Assembly: GCA_965365655.1 (NCBI GenBank) | Contig: CBDUCN010000002.1 | Coordinates: 1-56,727, forward strand | Source: JBFHNV01 sp965365655 | GTDB taxonomy: Bacteria; Pseudomonadota; Gammaproteobacteria; HK1 | Reading direction: 5' to 3' | DNA length: 56,727 bases | In this document: positions 8,713 through 16,510 of the stretch, one piece after another | Layout: every line of letters begins with the position of its first letter | Position numbering within the stretch: the first letter of the stretch is position 1 | Position numbers and translations under genes: made by a program | Notes under the pieces: model-generated | Seen by the model: the letters and a program-made list of their open reading frames with translations, nothing else | What the model was told of the DNA's origin: nothing | Database searches by the model: none

Positions 8713-10287
8713 ATGGCGATCAAGCTCAGCCTGCCCCGCGTGGACGATGCGCCGGACCCCGACGTCGAGACGCGCAGCGTGTTCGTCGAGGAGTGGGTGG
8801 AAGGGCTCGCGTACGCGAATCCCCCCGCGCTGCTCGATCAGACGCTGCACAGCGTGGAACGGCTCAACCGCCAGCCGCTGAAGACGTCGCTGCGCCTGGA
8901 CCTGCTGGACCTGCACGTGCGGCCCTACGCGTTCGCGCTGGACTTCAGGCGCAACCAGCAGCCCGCCGGCACGGCCACGGCCCTCGCGCGCCAGCGCGCG
9001 GTGTCGCGACGGCTGCGGCTGTGCGCGCTGGCCCTGGCGCTCGGCTACAAGCTGGCGCTCTCGGAGCTGAGCGCACGGCACGCGCCGTTGCCCGCTGGGC
9101 GCGCGACGCGCGTCGCGCTGCAGCGCGCGGTGCTGTTCTCCTCTCTCGCGCTGCTGCACTGCTACGACGAGTACCGACCCACCCTGGGGCGGCTATGGCT
9201 GGAGATCGTGGCGCTGTACAAGGTCGCGGCGCGCTCGCAGATGGACGCCGGGCCGGCACCCTGCGCGGTGGACGACGAGCTGTTCTCGCAGTCCACGGCG
9301 ACATGCTTCAAGCGGCTGTGCCTGACCAGCCTGGTGGACCCCTACCACCTGGCCTACGGAGAGCTGTGGCTGGTCTACCAGGCCTTCGGGGCCTACGCCG
9401 ATCTCGCCGAGGTGCGTGACGTCGCGCCGGCGCGGCGGCCCGCCGGGCTGTTCGTGATCGATCCGGCGGTGGACGCACGGCCCACGCCGCTCGCGCAGGC
9501 GCCCGCGACGCCGGGCCGTCACTGCCGCCTGCTCGACGCGAACCCGGTGCTGGACGCGCTGCGCGAGCGCCACAAGGCCGGCGATCCCGACGATCCCCTC
9601 GCGAGCCACGTGCTCGCGGCGATGATGCGCGCCCTCGGGCTGCCGCCGAAGCGCCACACCCCGCGCGAGAACAGCGATGGCCAGGTCAAGGTCGCGGCGG
9701 GCCTGAGCACGGTGCATCACTTCCTGGGCGGCGGCGACGCGCCGCGTCCCGCGGAGGACGATGACATCGAGGTCGGCGCGGTGCAGGGCACCGCAGAGCG
9801 CTACCACGCGTCGTACCGGCACGAGCCGTGGCGGCTGGTCGACGAGGGCCCGGGCGGCGTCGGCATCCTGCGCCGCGAGCGCCCCCGGCACCCCGTGGGA
9901 GTCGGCGAGCTGGTGGGGCTGCAGTTCCCGCTGCGCGGCGACGCCGACGACGAGTGGAGCCTGGGCGTCGTGCGCTGGCTCAACGTCGGGCAGGACGAGG
10001 ATCACCAGGCGGGGATACAGGTGCTCGCGGAGTCGGCGACGCCGGTCATGTGCTACTCGGAAGGGGTATCGGAGACCATCACCCGCATCCCGCGCCCGGC
10101 GCTCGCCGTTCCGTGCCTCGACGGCCGCCACGGCAGCACGCTGATCACGCCGCGCGGCCTGTTCACCCGCGGCAACACGGTGCGCGTGATCACCGACGAC
10201 GGCAGCAGCCTGGTGCAGGCGCTCGCGTTGAGCGAGAGCACCGCGGCCTTCGATCGCTTCAGCTACCGGATTCTCGACGCCGACTGA
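8713..10287 (+). CDS. Uncharacterised protein with PilZ-like C-terminal domain
   Basis: I do not recognise the whole protein (524 residues, soluble). Residues 1-310 are leucine- and arginine-rich and predicted helical. They include a GYKLALSELSARHAPL stretch and a LHCYDEYRPTLGRLWLEIVALYK segment, and show no enzyme motif I know. A hydrophilic linker (about 310-360) is followed by a region resembling PilZ c-di-GMP receptors: an arginine-rich lead (YRHEPWRLVDEGPGGVGI, about 366-383), GELVGLQFPL, and WSLGVVRWLNVGQDEDHQAGIQVL. This ends in a further beta-rich part. The canonical RxxxR and D/NxSxxG motifs are only partly matched, so ligand binding is uncertain. A role in c-di-GMP-linked control of the pilus genes nearby is speculation. 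Confidence 0.7.
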   Translation: MAIKLSLPRVDDAPDPDVETRSVFVEEWVEGLAYANPPALLDQTLHSVERLNRQPLKTSLRLDLLDLHVRPYAFALDFRRNQQPAGTATALARQRAVSRRLRLCALALALGYKLALSELSARHAPLPAGRATRVALQRAVLFSSLALLHCYDEYRPTLGRLWLEIVALYKVAARSQMDAGPAPCAVDDELFSQSTATCFKRLCLTSLVDPYHLAYGELWLVYQAFGAYADLAEVRDVAPARRPAGLFVIDPAVDARPTPLAQAPATPGRHCRLLDANPVLDALRERHKAGDPDDPLASHVLAAMMRALGLPPKRHTPRENSDGQVKVAAGLSTVHHFLGGGDAPRPAEDDDIEVGAVQGTAERYHASYRHEPWRLVDEGPGGVGILRRERPRHPVGVGELVGLQFPLRGDADDEWSLGVVRWLNVGQDEDHQAGIQVLAESATPVMCYSEGVSETITRIPRPALAVPCLDGRHGSTLITPRGLFTRGNTVRVITDDGSSLVQALALSESTAAFDRFSYRILDAD

Positions 10288-10361
10288 GAGCCCGTCTGCC
10301 GCTCGCGGCGCGGCGCGAGGTGGTCGCAGCGCGTCGCGCAGGCATCGCGCGCGCTCAGAGC

Positions 10362-10510
10362 CCGTGGATCTTCCGGGCGCGCTCGCGAGCGGGCCGTGCG
10401 ACGAGCGTGACGAGGCGCCTGGCGTGAAGACGACGGAGCCCGGTGAGCCGGATGACTGCGCTCTTCACGTCAGGCAACGCCGCCGCAGCCGCCGCACCGC
10501 ACGCGAGCGG
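10362..10510. repeat. Intergenic palindromic repeat, copy A
   Basis: About 150 bases with high similarity (roughly 80-85% by eye) to copy B at 15513-15666, in the same orientation. The core is an inverted repeat: GCCTGGCGTGAAGA (around 10419-10432) pairs with TCTTCACGTCAGGC (around 10462-10475), 14 pairs with one G-U, around an inner CCGG-TGAG-CCGG hairpin. Both copies lie between convergently transcribed genes, here the PilZ-like gene and the DUF4398 lipoprotein gene. It is probably a bidirectional terminator or mRNA 3'-end element, or a member of a dispersed REP-like family. Confidence 0.7.
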
Positions 10511-10526
10511 AGGTTCCGGAGGCTCT

Positions 10527-10988
10527 TCAGCGCAGCAGCGCCTCGGCGCGCTCGGCGATGGCCAGCGCGCGCGGCGTGTCGCCGTCACGGGACACGTTCC
10601 GCGCCTGGCGCAGCAACTCCTGCGCTCCCTGCCACGGACGCCCGGCCTCGCGCGCCGCCGCGATGCCCGCCTCCACGGCCGTGATGCGGGCCGCCAGCTC
10701 GCGCGCCAGGATCGCGGCCTCGCGCGCCATGTCGGCGCGCGCCCGCGCGCGGTCGTACTGCCCGGCGCGCAGCGCCGCCGACGCCTCCTGCAGCGCGCCG
10801 TCGGCGCGCGCCATCGCCATCGGAGCCAGCTCGGGAGCGTTGGCCTCGCGCGCCGCGTCGAGCGCACGGCGCGCGTCACTCATCTCCTGCGACGGCACCG
10901 CGGCGCAGCCGGCGAGCAGCACGCACGCCAGCATGCACGCCCACGCGGGGGGCGCGGCAGCGTGGCGGCCAGTAGCGTCGGACGGCAT
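10527..10988 (-). CDS. DUF4398-type lipoprotein
   Basis: The 153-residue product has a lipoprotein signal peptide with lipobox LLAGC (Cys28), then a helical, alanine- and arginine-rich domain. The pattern SQEMSDARRALDAAREANAPELAPMAMARADGAL is the DUF4398 signature. The remainder looks like helical hairpins (about 75-150), TPR-like in periodicity. I start it at the ATG at 10988 to give a normal signal peptide; an ATG at 11033 would add 15 residues. DUF4398 proteins often sit next to OmpA-family proteins, but none is present here. An outer-membrane or periplasmic scaffold role is only inferred. Confidence 0.78.
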   Translation of the reverse strand: MPSDATGRHAAAPPAWACMLACVLLAGCAAVPSQEMSDARRALDAAREANAPELAPMAMARADGALQEASAALRAGQYDRARARADMAREAAILARELAARITAVEAGIAAAREAGRPWQGAQELLRQARNVSRDGDTPRALAIAERAEALLR

Positions 10989-11225
10989 GGCGAATTTCGG
11001 TGCGTGGCGGGACGGGCGCCCTGACGCTAGCACCGGCGATCAGAGGGCGTCAAACCGCGGCCGCGGCGGTACCATCGATGCGGCCGGTCCGCCGTTGCGG
11101 ACGGGGCGGCGCGACGCACGTCACCGCGCGCTGGTCCCCGCATCCGGCGCGCCACGCACCGCGGCGAGCGAGGGCGCCGCACAACGACCCGGAGGCGCCG
11201 CGATGGACATCCCGCGCAGCACACG

Positions 11226-11837
11226 ATGAGCGACGACACCGAGATCCTGGTCCTGTTCTACAGCACGCACGGCGCCACCGAGACGATGGCGCGGCAGGTC
11301 GCGCGCGGGGTCGACGAGGTTCCGGGCGCGGCAGCGACACTGCGCACGGTGCCGCGGGTGAGCGCGACGGTGGAAGAGCGCGACCCGCCGGTGCCCGCAC
11401 GCGGCGCGCCGTACGCGGAGGTGGCCGATCTGCGCCGCTGCGGCGGCCTCGTGATGGGCTCGCCGACCCGCTTCGGCAACATGGCGGCGCCGCTCAAGTA
11501 CTTCCTGGACGGCACCGCATCGGAGTGGGCCTCCGGCGCGCTGTGCGGCAAGCCGGCCGGCGTGTTCACGTCCACGTCCAGCCTGCACGGCGGTCAGGAG
11601 ACCACCCTGCTCAGCATGATGCTGCCGCTGCTGCACCACGGCATGGTGATCGCCGGACTGCCCTACAGCGAGCCGGAGCTGCTCGCCACCACCAGCGGCG
11701 GCACGCCCTACGGGCCGTCGCATCTCGCCGGTGCCGCGAGCGACCGGGCCGTGGACGATCGCGAGCAGGCGCTGTGCCGCGCGCTGGGCGCCCGCATCGC
11801 CCGCCTCGCCCTCGCACTGCGCACCGGCGCACGCTGA
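11226..11837 (+). CDS. wrbA: NAD(P)H:quinone oxidoreductase, WrbA type
   Basis: This flavodoxin-like FMN enzyme carries out two-electron reduction of quinones. The 203-residue product has the phosphate-binding loop YSTHGATETMA (about 12-22). The WrbA signature GSPTRFGNMAAPLKYFLDGT follows (about 78-97), as do the conserved FTSTSSLHGGQETTLLS and TTSGGTPYGPSHLAG segments. WrbA lies near hda and purMN in other gammaproteobacteria, so the context agrees. It is convergent with hda, 55 bases apart. Confidence 0.93.
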   Translation: MSDDTEILVLFYSTHGATETMARQVARGVDEVPGAAATLRTVPRVSATVEERDPPVPARGAPYAEVADLRRCGGLVMGSPTRFGNMAAPLKYFLDGTASEWASGALCGKPAGVFTSTSSLHGGQETTLLSMMLPLLHHGMVIAGLPYSEPELLATTSGGTPYGPSHLAGAASDRAVDDREQALCRALGARIARLALALRTGAR

Positions 11838-11892
11838 ATCACCGTGCGCGGTCGCACATCACGCGCGCGGCGTGCAGCCACGCCGCGCGACC

Positions 11893-12615
11893 TCAGTCCG
11901 CGCGCGCCTGCCCCAGGTATTCGCGCACCAGCGCGGCGGTGACCCGGCGCTGGGTCGCCAGCGCGTAGCGGTCCAGCTCGTCGAGCAGCGCGACCAGCCG
12001 CGCCAGGTCGCGGGGCTGGCGCGCGAGGATGTACGCGACCGCGTCCTCCGTCAGCGCGAGACCACGCTCCCCGGCCTGCGCGCGCAGGACGGCCGCGCGG
12101 TGCGTGTCGTCCGGCGCGCTCAGGCGCAGCGCCAGCGCCGCGGCGAGCCGCGAGCCCAGGTCCGCCAGCGAGAACGCCGCGGGACCGCGGCGGGCGGAGA
12201 ACACCAGCCGCGCACCCGCCGCATCGGCCTCGTTGTAGAGGCGGAACAGGGCCCGCTCCCAGGCCGCGTCGCCGGCCACGCGGTCGACGTCGTCCACGCA
12301 CAGCAGGTGCGCGCTCTCCATGCCGTGCAGCAGCGCCGGGCCGATGCCCTCGGGCGCGGCCAGCGGCAGGTAGGCCACGCGCTGGCCGCGCTCGGCCGCG
12401 CGCGCGCAGCAACCCTGGAGCAGGTGCGTCTTGCCGGTGCCGGCGGCGCCCAGCAGCAGCACGTGACCGCCCAGCGCGCCCGAGACCAGCGCGTCCAGCG
12501 CATCCAGGACGCGGCCGTCCCGGCCGGGCACGAAGTTGTCGAGCCGGCGGGAGGGATTGAGGCGTACCCCCAGCGGCAGCTGGCGGGCGGGGCCGGCCCC
12601 GCCGCGTGCCGTCAC
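11893..12615 (-). CDS. hda: DnaA regulatory inactivator Hda
   Basis: This AAA+ DnaA homologue of 240 residues acts with the DNA-loaded beta clamp to stimulate ATP hydrolysis by DnaA after replication starts (RIDA). The N-terminus contains a clamp-binding motif, QLPLGV (about 12-17). The Walker A motif GAAGTGKT lies at about 56-63 and the Walker B-like LLCVDDVD follows. There is no DnaA domain IV, so it is Hda and not DnaA. I chose the GTG at 12615, which overlaps the upstream DUF2066 stop (GTGA) and puts the clamp motif at the N-terminus. The larger in-frame ORF to 13110 is antisense-quality extension over the DUF2066 gene. Confidence 0.9.
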   Translation of the reverse strand: MTARGGAGPARQLPLGVRLNPSRRLDNFVPGRDGRVLDALDALVSGALGGHVLLLGAAGTGKTHLLQGCCARAAERGQRVAYLPLAAPEGIGPALLHGMESAHLLCVDDVDRVAGDAAWERALFRLYNEADAAGARLVFSARRGPAAFSLADLGSRLAAALALRLSAPDDTHRAAVLRAQAGERGLALTEDAVAYILARQPRDLARLVALLDELDRYALATQRRVTAALVREYLGQARAD

Positions 12616-13670
12616 GGCAGCAGGCGGAAACGCAGCGCACCGTCCTGCGACGGCGCCTCCTCGGCCAGCACGCCGCCGAACGAGGCGACCCGCCGCAGCC
12701 CCTCCGCGCCGCCGCGCACCTGCATGCGGAACGCCAGCCGATCGCTCCACGCGCCGCTCAGGCGCAGGCCGCTGATCGCGTCCAGCCCGCCGAGGTAGTC
12801 CAGCGCACGCGCGTAATCGTCCAGGTTGCGCACGCCGAGCACCTCCACGGCGACGTCGGTACCGGAGCCCTCGGCGTCCGCGACCGCGTAGCGGGCGGCG
12901 AGCACGTCGGTGGCGGCGTCGATGGCGCCGGCCGCGGTGTCCGCGGGGCTGAGCCCACGGCTCTCGAAGAAATGGATCTCGCCGGCCTCGTGCAGGCGCC
13001 AGCGCGCGTCCCACGTCCCGGTGCCGGTGGACTCCACCCGCCCCACGAGGGTCGCCCCGGGCGCGTAGCGCGCCGACACCGCCGCGACCTCCTGCGGGCC
13101 CAGGTCCCACAGCGCGCCGGCGCTCACCCGCACGCGGTCCTCGAGGTCAAGCAACGGAAAGGAGAGCGCGAGCCCGCGCTCCCACGCGCGGCGTGCGAGG
13201 GCCGCCGCGACGCCGCTGCCGTCGTCCGGCGCCACCAGCCCGAGCCCGTCGGCACCGGCGACCTCCACCCAGGCCAGCAGGCCGGGGCGCTGCGCGCCCC
13301 AGCGCGGCAGGCCCGCGTCCGACATCAGCTGATCCACCGCCGCCGCATCGAAACGCGCCCACAGCGCCTGCGCAAGCTCCGCGTCCGGCGTGTCCTTGTA
13401 GCTGAACTGCTGCAGGAAGCGCTCCGGCTCGTCCGCGGCCGCATCCACCACCGGCCCGCCCGGAGCCTGCAGGCCGCTGAGCTTGGACAGCACCTGGCGC
13501 AGCGCCGCCCCGAGCGCGGTCACGCGCTCCGCGGGGTCGCGGCCACTGACCGGCACCTGGCCCTCGTACAGCCCCGCGACCTGCTCCGCGTGCGCGGCGC
13601 CCGGCGCGACGACGGCGAGCAGCACGAGGACGAGGACGGCGGCGGGCGTTCGCGTGGGCGGGCGGATCAT
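12612..13670 (-). CDS. DUF2066-domain exported protein
   Basis: This 352-residue protein has an N-terminal signal sequence (MIRPPTRTPAAVLVLVLLAVVAPGAAHA). The DUF2066 features that follow are VTALGAALRQVLSKLSG (about 50-66), PERFLQQFSYKD and LPRWG. The C-terminal half repeats an ARALDYLGGLDAI pattern. Function is unknown for the family; it is typically found just upstream of hda in gammaproteobacteria, as here, with a 4-base overlap. The ATG at 13670 was chosen because it places the signal peptide at the N-terminus. It is divergent from purM. Confidence 0.85.
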   Translation of the reverse strand: MIRPPTRTPAAVLVLVLLAVVAPGAAHAEQVAGLYEGQVPVSGRDPAERVTALGAALRQVLSKLSGLQAPGGPVVDAAADEPERFLQQFSYKDTPDAELAQALWARFDAAAVDQLMSDAGLPRWGAQRPGLLAWVEVAGADGLGLVAPDDGSGVAAALARRAWERGLALSFPLLDLEDRVRVSAGALWDLGPQEVAAVSARYAPGATLVGRVESTGTGTWDARWRLHEAGEIHFFESRGLSPADTAAGAIDAATDVLAARYAVADAEGSGTDVAVEVLGVRNLDDYARALDYLGGLDAISGLRLSGAWSDRLAFRMQVRGGAEGLRRVASFGGVLAEEAPSQDGALRFRLLP

Positions 13671-13771
13671 GCGGGCGATGGCGGCGGGCGACGGATGGAC
13701 CGGCCGCGAAGCGTACCCGAATCCCGCCGCGCGGTGCGGCTGCCGGCCCGCCGCGAATCCGTGCATCGGGC

Positions 13772-13800
13772 TTGGCCGTGCCGCACCCCGCCCGTACCAT
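13772..13800 (+). promoter_or_regulatory. Candidate promoter for purM
   Basis: TTGGCC (13772-13777), a 17-base spacer and TACCAT (13795-13800) match sigma-70 elements at 4/6 each. The predicted start (about 13807) falls at the GTG start codon of purM, which would make a leaderless or nearly leaderless mRNA. I see no Shine-Dalgarno before the GTG, which is consistent with that. Confidence 0.35.
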
Positions 13801-13807
13801 CGCCGCC

Positions 13808-14860
13808 GTGAGCGACGAGCAGCCAGCGCCGATCAGCTACCGCGACGCCGGGGTCGACATCGACCGCGGCAATCGCCTGGTGAAACGCATCGCCGGCGCG
13901 GCCGCACGCACGGCGCGGCCCGAGACCCTGGCCGGCATCGGCGGCTTCGGCGCGCTGTTCCGGCTGCCGGTGGAGCGATACCGCGAGCCGGTGCTGGTCT
14001 CGGGCACCGACGGCGTCGGCACCAAGCTGAAGCTGGCGATGTCGGCGCGGCGCCATCGCGGCGTCGGCGTGGACCTCGTCGCGATGTGCGTGAACGACGT
14101 GCTCACGCTCGGCGCGGAGCCGCTGTTCTTCCTCGACTACTACGCGACCGGGCGGCTGGACGACGCGGTGGCCGGCGAGGTGGTGGACGGCATCGCCGAC
14201 GGCTGCGCGCAGGCCGGCGCCGCGCTGATCGGCGGCGAGACCGCAGAGATGCCGGGCATGTACCCCGAGGGCGAGTACGACCTGGCCGGCTTCTGCGTCG
14301 GCGTCGTGGAACGCGAGCGCATCGTCGACGGCGCCCGCGTGCGCCCCGGGGACACGCTGCTGGGTCTCGCGTCCAGCGGACCGCACTCCAACGGCTACTC
14401 GCTGGTGCGACGGATCCTCGAGCGCAGCGCGACGCCGCTCGCTCACCGGCTCGCGGACGGCACGCCGCTCGCCGACGCCCTGCTCGCGCCCACCCGCATC
14501 TACGTGCGTCCGGTGCTCGACGCGCTGGCCGCGCACGGCGACGCCGTGCGTGCGCTCGCGCACATCACCGGCGGCGGGCTGCTGGAGAACGTGCCGCGCG
14601 TGCTGCCCGACGGCTGCCGCGCCGCGATCGACGTGGACGCGTGGCCGCGCCCGGCGGTGTTCCGGTGGCTGCAGGAGACGGGACCGGTCGCGCCGGACGA
14701 GATGCTGCGCACGTTCAACTGCGGCATCGGCATGGTGCTGGTCACCGCGCCGGAGGCCGCCGACGCGGTCACCGCATCGCTCACCGGCGCCGGCGAGCAG
14801 GTGCACCGCATCGGCGTCATCGAGCCGACGGCCGGCGCGGCGGACGTGCGCATCGCATGA
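13808..14860 (+). CDS. purM: Phosphoribosylformylglycinamidine cyclo-ligase
   Basis: PurM (AIR synthetase) closes the imidazole ring in purine synthesis using ATP. The 350-residue product has the YRDAGVDIDRGNRLV start (about 12-26), the ATP-binding GTDGVGTKLKLA (about 70-81), and DYYATGRLD plus GGETAEMPGMY segments of the PurM/SelD fold. The C-terminal HITGGGLLENVPRVLP is conserved. I chose the GTG at 13808 (VSDEQPAPISYRDAG); an upstream in-frame start at 13772 lies on the candidate -35. Its stop overlaps the purN start by ATGA. Divergent from the DUF2066 gene across 137 bases. Confidence 0.94.
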   Translation: MSDEQPAPISYRDAGVDIDRGNRLVKRIAGAAARTARPETLAGIGGFGALFRLPVERYREPVLVSGTDGVGTKLKLAMSARRHRGVGVDLVAMCVNDVLTLGAEPLFFLDYYATGRLDDAVAGEVVDGIADGCAQAGAALIGGETAEMPGMYPEGEYDLAGFCVGVVERERIVDGARVRPGDTLLGLASSGPHSNGYSLVRRILERSATPLAHRLADGTPLADALLAPTRIYVRPVLDALAAHGDAVRALAHITGGGLLENVPRVLPDGCRAAIDVDAWPRPAVFRWLQETGPVAPDEMLRTFNCGIGMVLVTAPEAADAVTASLTGAGEQVHRIGVIEPTAGAADVRIA

Positions 14861-15510
14861 GCGGGCGCCGCGCCGCGGTCGCGGTGCTCATCTCCGGACG
14901 CGGCTCCAACCTCGAGGCGCTGGTCGACGCGGTGCGCGACGGCCGCCTGAGCGCGCACCTGTGCGGGGTGGTGAGCAACGAGCCGCACGCGCCGGGGCTC
15001 GAGCGCGCGGCGCGGGCCGGAGTGCCTACGCGCGTGGTCCCGCACCGCGACTTCGCGAGTCGCGCGGATTTCGATGCGGCACTCGCGGACGCGCTGGACG
15101 CGCTGGGCCCGGACCTGGTGGTGCTGGCCGGGTTCATGCGGGTGCTGACACCGGGCTTCGTCGCCCGCTGGCGGGGTCGCCTGATCAACATCCATCCATC
15201 GCTGCTGCCGGCCCTGCCCGGGCTGCACACCCATCGCCGGGCGATCGAGGCCGGGCTGCGCGAGCACGGCGCCAGCGTCCACTTCGTGACCGCGGAGCTG
15301 GACGGCGGGCCGGTGATCGCGCGCGCCCGGGTGCCGGTGCTGGCCGGCGACGACCCCGACACCCTCGCGGCGCGGGTGCTCGTGCGCGAGCACGTGCTGC
15401 TGCCGCGCGTGGTGCAGTGGATCGTGGACGGACGCGTGACGCTGGACGACGCGGACCGCGTGCGCTTCGACGGCGAGGTGCTCGCCGCGCCCCTGGAGTG
15501 CGGCGACTGA
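14857..15510 (+). CDS. purN: Phosphoribosylglycinamide formyltransferase
   Basis: This folate-dependent GAR transformylase is the third enzyme of purine synthesis. The 217-residue product starts with the Rossmann strand AVLISGRGSNLEALV. The active-site segment RLINIHPSLLPALPGLHTHRRAIEAG carries the catalytic Asn-x-His (N108, H110). The downstream HFVTAELDGGPVIARA contains the third catalytic residue, an aspartate. The ATG overlaps the purM stop by 4 bases, so the two are an operon. The repeat element copy B begins 2 bases after its stop. Confidence 0.94.
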   Translation: MSGRRAAVAVLISGRGSNLEALVDAVRDGRLSAHLCGVVSNEPHAPGLERAARAGVPTRVVPHRDFASRADFDAALADALDALGPDLVVLAGFMRVLTPGFVARWRGRLINIHPSLLPALPGLHTHRRAIEAGLREHGASVHFVTAELDGGPVIARARVPVLAGDDPDTLAARVLVREHVLLPRVVQWIVDGRVTLDDADRVRFDGEVLAAPLECGD

Positions 15511-15512
15511 GG

Positions 15513-15666
15513 GCCTGCGAATCTTGCGGGCGCGGTCGCGAGCAGGCCGTGCGGCGAGCGAGACGAGGCGCCTGACGTGAAGTCGGGCGAGTCCGGCGAG
15601 CCGGATTGAGCGAGATCCTCACGTCGGGCAACGCCTTCAGCTGCCGTCGCACGGCACGCGCAGCGG
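15513..15666. repeat. Intergenic palindromic repeat, copy B
   Basis: Partner of copy A (10362-10510). The two share ATCTT-CGGGCGCG-TCGCGAGC, GGCCGTGCG, GACGAGGCGCCTG and the closing GGCAACGCC. The outer stem is GCCTGACGTGA (around 15580-15590) with TCACGTCGGGC (around 15619-15629), in which a T-A pair of copy A has become T-G; one A-C mismatch follows. The inner hairpin TCCGG-CGAG-CCGGA is slightly longer than in copy A. It fills the convergent gap between purN and trmJ. Preserved pairing despite base changes suggests selection on structure. Confidence 0.7.
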
Positions 15667-15705
15667 GCGCCCGGGAGATGCACGGCCCCCGGCGCGCGCC
15701 GGAGC

Positions 15706-16470
15706 TCAGTCGCGGTCGCGGCGCAGCAGCTTGTCCACGTCGGCAAGGATGCCGCGCAGGATGTTGAGCTCCGCGCGGTCCATCTGCATGCGGTTGAACA
15801 TACGCCGCAGCCGCCGCGGCAGCAGCCGCGGCGCCTGCGGGTCGAAATAGCCGATGTCCGCGAGGGTGCGCTCGAGGTGCGCGTAGAAGCCCTCCATGTC
15901 CGCCTGGGTCACCGCGCCGCCGGACGCCTCGGGCGCCCCCTGCCCGGCCGGCGCACCGGCCGCGGCCATGCGGATCTCCCACGCGACCACCTGCACCGCG
16001 GCGGCCAGGTTCAGCGACGAGTAGTCCGCAACCGTGGGCAGGCGCAGCAGCGCGTGGCAGCGATCCAGCTCCTCGTTGGACAGCCCCGAGTTCTCGCGCC
16101 CGAACACCACCGCCACCGGCGCGCTGCGCGCGCGCTCGACCGCCTGCGCCGCGAAGCCGCGCGGCTCCGCCTCGGGCCAGGCGAGGCGGCGGTCGCGCGC
16201 GCTGGTCGCGACCACCCAGCCGCAGTCCGCGATCGCGCTCGCGAGGTCCGGCACGACGCGCGCGCGCGCGAGCAGCCGGTCGGCGCCGGCGGCGCGCGCG
16301 GTCGCATCCGCATGCGGGAAACGCGCCGGGTTCACGAGCACGAGCTGCTCCAGGCCCATCGCGCGCATCGCCCGCGCGGCGGCGCCGATGTTGCCAGGAT
16401 GACTGGTCTCCACCAGCACGACGCGGATGTCCGGCGCCGGCGCCGCCTGCATTGTCCCTGAGCCGGACAT
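15706..16470 (-). CDS. trmJ: tRNA (cytidine/uridine-2'-O-)-methyltransferase TrmJ
   Basis: This SPOUT-class SAM-dependent methyltransferase modifies the 2'-hydroxyl of residue 32 in tRNA anticodon loops. The 254-residue product begins with the family signature IRVVLVETSHPGNIGAAARAM (about 15-35) and has the knot motifs VVFGRENSGLSNEEL (about 122-136) and LPTVADYSSLNLAAAVQVVAWE (about 144-165). The C-terminal extension (about 185-254) with the MFNRMQMDRAELNILRG segment is that of TrmJ rather than TrmL. A second ATG at 16452 is six codons in and may be the true start. It is divergent from suhB, and its 5' end overlaps the suhB promoter. Confidence 0.9.
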   Translation of the reverse strand: MSGSGTMQAAPAPDIRVVLVETSHPGNIGAAARAMRAMGLEQLVLVNPARFPHADATARAAGADRLLARARVVPDLASAIADCGWVVATSARDRRLAWPEAEPRGFAAQAVERARSAPVAVVFGRENSGLSNEELDRCHALLRLPTVADYSSLNLAAAVQVVAWEIRMAAAGAPAGQGAPEASGGAVTQADMEGFYAHLERTLADIGYFDPQAPRLLPRRLRRMFNRMQMDRAELNILRGILADVDKLLRRDRD

Positions 16471-16480
16471 GGTCTATAGA
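16452..16480 (+). promoter_or_regulatory. Candidate sigma-70 promoter for suhB
   Basis: TTGTCC (16452-16457), a 17-base spacer and TATAGA (16475-16480) match the sigma-70 pattern (4/6 each). The start would be near 16487, giving a 24-base leader before the ATG at 16511 with no clear Shine-Dalgarno. The element overlaps the first codons of the divergent trmJ gene. Confidence 0.4.
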
Positions 16481-16510
16481 ATGCGCGCTCCCTCGCCACG
16501 CGCCCGTGTC

